Assembly (NCBI RefSeq): GCF_000332195.1
Contig: NZ_KB235922.1
Location: 2,504,211 to 2,568,210, forward strand
Reading direction: 5' to 3'
Source: Pleurocapsa sp. PCC 7319
GTDB lineage: Bacteria; Cyanobacteriota; Cyanobacteriia; Cyanobacteriales; Xenococcaceae
Length of the DNA: 64,000 nucleotides
The number at the start of each line of letters is the position of its first letter. Position 1 is the stretch's first letter. Of this stretch, positions 61,574 through 64,000 are shown in pieces. The notes under the pieces are model-generated. The model ran no database searches, had not been told where the DNA came from, and worked only from the letters and a program-made list of their open reading frames with translations. The translations under genes and the position numbers were made by a program.

Positions 61574-63895
61574 GTGAAAGATACTAGGATTCGACTTGCC
61601 AGTATTAGTAGTCTAAATGAATTAGAAAAGCAAGCAATTCATACTTCTAGTTTGATTCAGCCTCATGGGGTTATTTTGGTTCTACAAGAGCCAGAGCTAA
61701 AAATAGTCCAGACAACTACGAATTCTTATTCGGTATTTGGTATTCATCCTGAGGAGATGATTGGGCACACCCTAGAAGAGCTACTCGATCCATTTCAATT
61801 TGAAATTATTCAACGAGGAGTGAATCAAGATAACCTTGACTTTATCAACCCAACTAAAATATGGGCGAGAAAAGAAGGGGATGAATATGTCATCTTTGAT
61901 GGAGTTTTTCATCGCAATAAAGATGGTATTTTAATCTTAGAGTTAGAGCCAGCAGCATCTCAAGAAAATATTCCTTTCCTCAGTTTTTATCATCTGGCAA
62001 GAGCTTCGATTAATCAATTGCAAGAGACTGCCAGTTTGTCAGATTTTTGCCAAATTATTGTTCATGAGGTGCGCAAAGTAACGGGATTTGATCGAGTCAT
62101 GCTCTATAAGTTTGACGAAGACGATCATGGTGCAGTAATCGCAGAGGAAAAATTAGACCATCTCGAACCATATCTCAATCTACATTTTCCTGCTTCCGAT
62201 ATTCCCAAGCCAGCTAGAAAGCTGTTTAGTTCCAATTGGATCAGACTTATTCCTGATGCCTATGCCGAACCTGTAGAATTGTTCCCCGCTAAAAACCCCC
62301 ACAGCGATCGCTCTGTAGATCTTACGCTCTCCATTTTAAGAAGTCCTTATAATTGCCATCTAGAATATCTCCATAACATGGGGGTAGGTGCATCATTAAC
62401 TATTTCCTTGATTGAAGATGGCAAGCTCTGGGGATTAATTGCCTGCCATCATTTAACCCCTAAGTACGTCCCTTATGAATTACGAAAAGCCTGTGAATTC
62501 TTAGGGCGAGTTATTTTTTCTGAAATTTCTAATCGAGAAGAAAGTGAAGATTATGACTATCGGATGAAGCTAGCTACCATGCGATCGCAGCTAGTTGACC
62601 AGATGACAGAATCAGCCAATTTTGTCGATGGATTAGTCAAAGATGAGTCTGATTTTCTCGATTTAGCAGCAGCAGATGGAGCAGCGGTTTGTTTCAATGG
62701 AAATTGGACTTTAGTGGGGGAAACACCCACAGAAGAAGAACTTAGTTTTTTGGTACAGTGGCTCTATAAAAATATTAATGAAGAGGTATTTTATACCGAT
62801 TCCTTAGCAGAGATTTATCCTGAAGCCGAAGCCTATAAAAATGTTGCTAGTGGCTTAGTGGCGATGGCTATTTCTCGTCGTAACTATGTTCTTTGGTTTC
62901 GACGAGAGGTGATTCAAACAGTAAACTGGGGTGGCGATCCTAATAATGCCTATGAAACTATTAACTCTGAGGTTGGACTGCGTTTATCTCCCCGCAAATC
63001 CTTTGAATTATGGAAAGAGGAAGTCTGTTTAACTTCGTTGCCCTGGAAGCAAGTAGAAATTAATGGTGTCAAAGAATTAAGACGAGCCATTGTCAATATA
63101 GTGCTACGACAAGCAGAAGAACTAGCCCTTTTAGCTCAGGACTTAGAACGCTCTAACGCCGAGTTGAAAAGATTTGCCTATGTTGCCTCCCACGATTTAC
63201 AAGAACCGTTAAATCATGTTTCCAACTATGTTCAACTTCTAGAAATGCGCTATGGCGATCGCCTAGACGAAGATGCCAAGGACTTTATTGGGTTTGCCGT
63301 TGATGGGGTCAGTTTAATGCAAACTCTAATTGATGATGTGCTGGTTTATTCCAAGGTAGATTCTCAGGGAAGCGAATTCAAGATTACGGATGTAGAAGTT
63401 GCCCTAGAAAAAGCCTTAACTAATTTACAAAGACGCATCCGCGACAGTAATGCTCAGATTATAGTTGCCGATCCTCTCCCCGCATTAAGGGCGGACAGCA
63501 CTCAGTTAATGCAATTATTCCAAAATCTAATTGTCAATGCCATCAAATTCCGTAGTACGGCACCACCCAAAATTGAAATTAGAGTTGAACGCTTAGAAGA
63601 TGAATGGCTCTTCTCGGTTCAAGATAATGGCATTGGTATCGATCCGCAGTTTAGCGAGCGCATTTTTATCATTTTCCAACGTCTCCACACCAGAGATGAA
63701 TATCCAGGCACGGGTATGGGCTTGGCAATTTGCAAAAAAATTATTGAGTGTCATCGAGGCAAAATTTGGGTAGAGTCAGAATTAGGCCAAGGAGCTACTT
63801 TTTACTTTACGATCCCAGTAGGAGGGAGTGAACGTGACCTTAGAAATGGACGCAAAGCCAAAAATCATTCTTTTAGTGGAGGACAACAAAGCTGA
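61574..63895 (+). CDS. Cph1-type phytochrome histidine kinase
   Basis: Red/far-red light sensor kinase, soluble. 773 aa in order PAS (about 20-130), GAF (about 140-310), PHY (about 325-500), HisKA and HATPase. Chromophore features: SDIPKPAR (DIP motif, D209) and Cys261 in RSPYNCHLEYLHNMGVGASL, the position that binds phycocyanobilin in Cph1, so a plant-type bilin attachment, not the biliverdin N-terminal Cys. HisKA phosphosite in RFAYVASHDLQEPLNHV; ATP site NLIVNAIKFRS and GTGMGLAICKKIIECH. GTG start. The response-regulator gene begins inside its last 20 codons. Confidence 0.96.
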   Translation: MKDTRIRLASISSLNELEKQAIHTSSLIQPHGVILVLQEPELKIVQTTTNSYSVFGIHPEEMIGHTLEELLDPFQFEIIQRGVNQDNLDFINPTKIWARKEGDEYVIFDGVFHRNKDGILILELEPAASQENIPFLSFYHLARASINQLQETASLSDFCQIIVHEVRKVTGFDRVMLYKFDEDDHGAVIAEEKLDHLEPYLNLHFPASDIPKPARKLFSSNWIRLIPDAYAEPVELFPAKNPHSDRSVDLTLSILRSPYNCHLEYLHNMGVGASLTISLIEDGKLWGLIACHHLTPKYVPYELRKACEFLGRVIFSEISNREESEDYDYRMKLATMRSQLVDQMTESANFVDGLVKDESDFLDLAAADGAAVCFNGNWTLVGETPTEEELSFLVQWLYKNINEEVFYTDSLAEIYPEAEAYKNVASGLVAMAISRRNYVLWFRREVIQTVNWGGDPNNAYETINSEVGLRLSPRKSFELWKEEVCLTSLPWKQVEINGVKELRRAIVNIVLRQAEELALLAQDLERSNAELKRFAYVASHDLQEPLNHVSNYVQLLEMRYGDRLDEDAKDFIGFAVDGVSLMQTLIDDVLVYSKVDSQGSEFKITDVEVALEKALTNLQRRIRDSNAQIIVADPLPALRADSTQLMQLFQNLIVNAIKFRSTAPPKIEIRVERLEDEWLFSVQDNGIGIDPQFSERIFIIFQRLHTRDEYPGTGMGLAICKKIIECHRGKIWVESELGQGATFYFTIPVGGSERDLRNGRKAKNHSFSGGQQS

Positions 63896-64000
63896 TATAC
63901 GACTCATTCAAGAGGCATTAAAAAATAGTTCCATTGATTACCAAATGGTAACTGCCCGAGACGGTGTAGCAGCCATGGCATACTTGCGTCAAGAAAGTGA
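63834..64000 (+). CDS. Rcp1-like response regulator (runs off the window)
   Basis: Partial CheY-like receiver: KIILLVEDNKADIRLIQEAL then VTARDGVAAMAYLRQES to the edge. Phosphoacceptor lies beyond the window. GTG 63834 is favoured because an AGGAGG lies 8 nt upstream; ATG 63846 and GTG 63828 are alternatives. It overlaps the phytochrome gene by about 60 nt, so they are translationally coupled and the pair is a light-responsive two-component system like Cph1-Rcp1. Confidence 0.9.
   Translation, partial: MTLEMDAKPKIILLVEDNKADIRLIQEALKNSSIDYQMVTARDGVAAMAYLRQES

Overview
The window is AT-rich cyanobacterial chromosome. It carries an allophycocyanin core subunit (ApcF), beta-carotene hydroxylase (CrtR), MenC, a Cph1-type phytochrome, many GCGATCGC (HIP1) octamers, and many distinct 7-bp tandem repeats. 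No rRNA, tRNA or CRISPR array was recognised. The genus cannot be fixed by eye; a unicellular or pleurocapsalean cyanobacterium would fit.

Layout. 1-7 kb: the body of pyruvate kinase (running off the left edge), a decayed CHASE2 protein, HypF, a transposase scrap and an RTX-repeat protein. 7-13 kb: a GH57/DUF3536 glycosidase, then groES-groEL behind a perfect CIRCE operator, and apcF. 13.5-20 kb: a nitrogen-assimilation block, glnA (GSI), glnN (GSIII) and amt, with NtcA-type motifs upstream of each. 20-30 kb: a MidA-type methyltransferase, a fatty acyl-AMP ligase, a universal stress protein, then a minus-strand group (GMC oxidoreductase, DoxX, SMP-30 lactonase, VOC protein, cupin) that may oxidise and process an organic substrate. 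30-41 kb: an EF-G paralogue, exported hypotheticals, a hybrid sensor kinase with a response regulator, a lipid flippase-like protein, a glycerophosphodiesterase and an ABC-F ATPase.

41-57.4 kb is an accessory island of insertion sequences, broken genes and remains of a plasmid-like replication module (DUF3854/VapE primase-helicase, RHH regulator, MazEF, DUF5895 protein). Its most interesting content is a roughly 0.5-kb element that encodes a four-helix-bundle protein and is bounded by inverted arrays of 7-bp repeats (43847-44340). It sits at the 3' end of the VapE gene, and what looks like the missing VapE C-terminus lies on its far side. A 118-bp internally deleted copy (47837-47954) splits a second gene 3 kb away. 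Together they suggest a mobile element with a non-autonomous derivative. Other IS copies truncate an EEP-type phosphatase, a FAD-linked oxidase and a WD40 protein.

57.4-64 kb returns to core genes: sulfiredoxin, menC, crtR, purE, and a Cph1-type phytochrome overlapping its Rcp1-like response regulator, which runs off the right edge.
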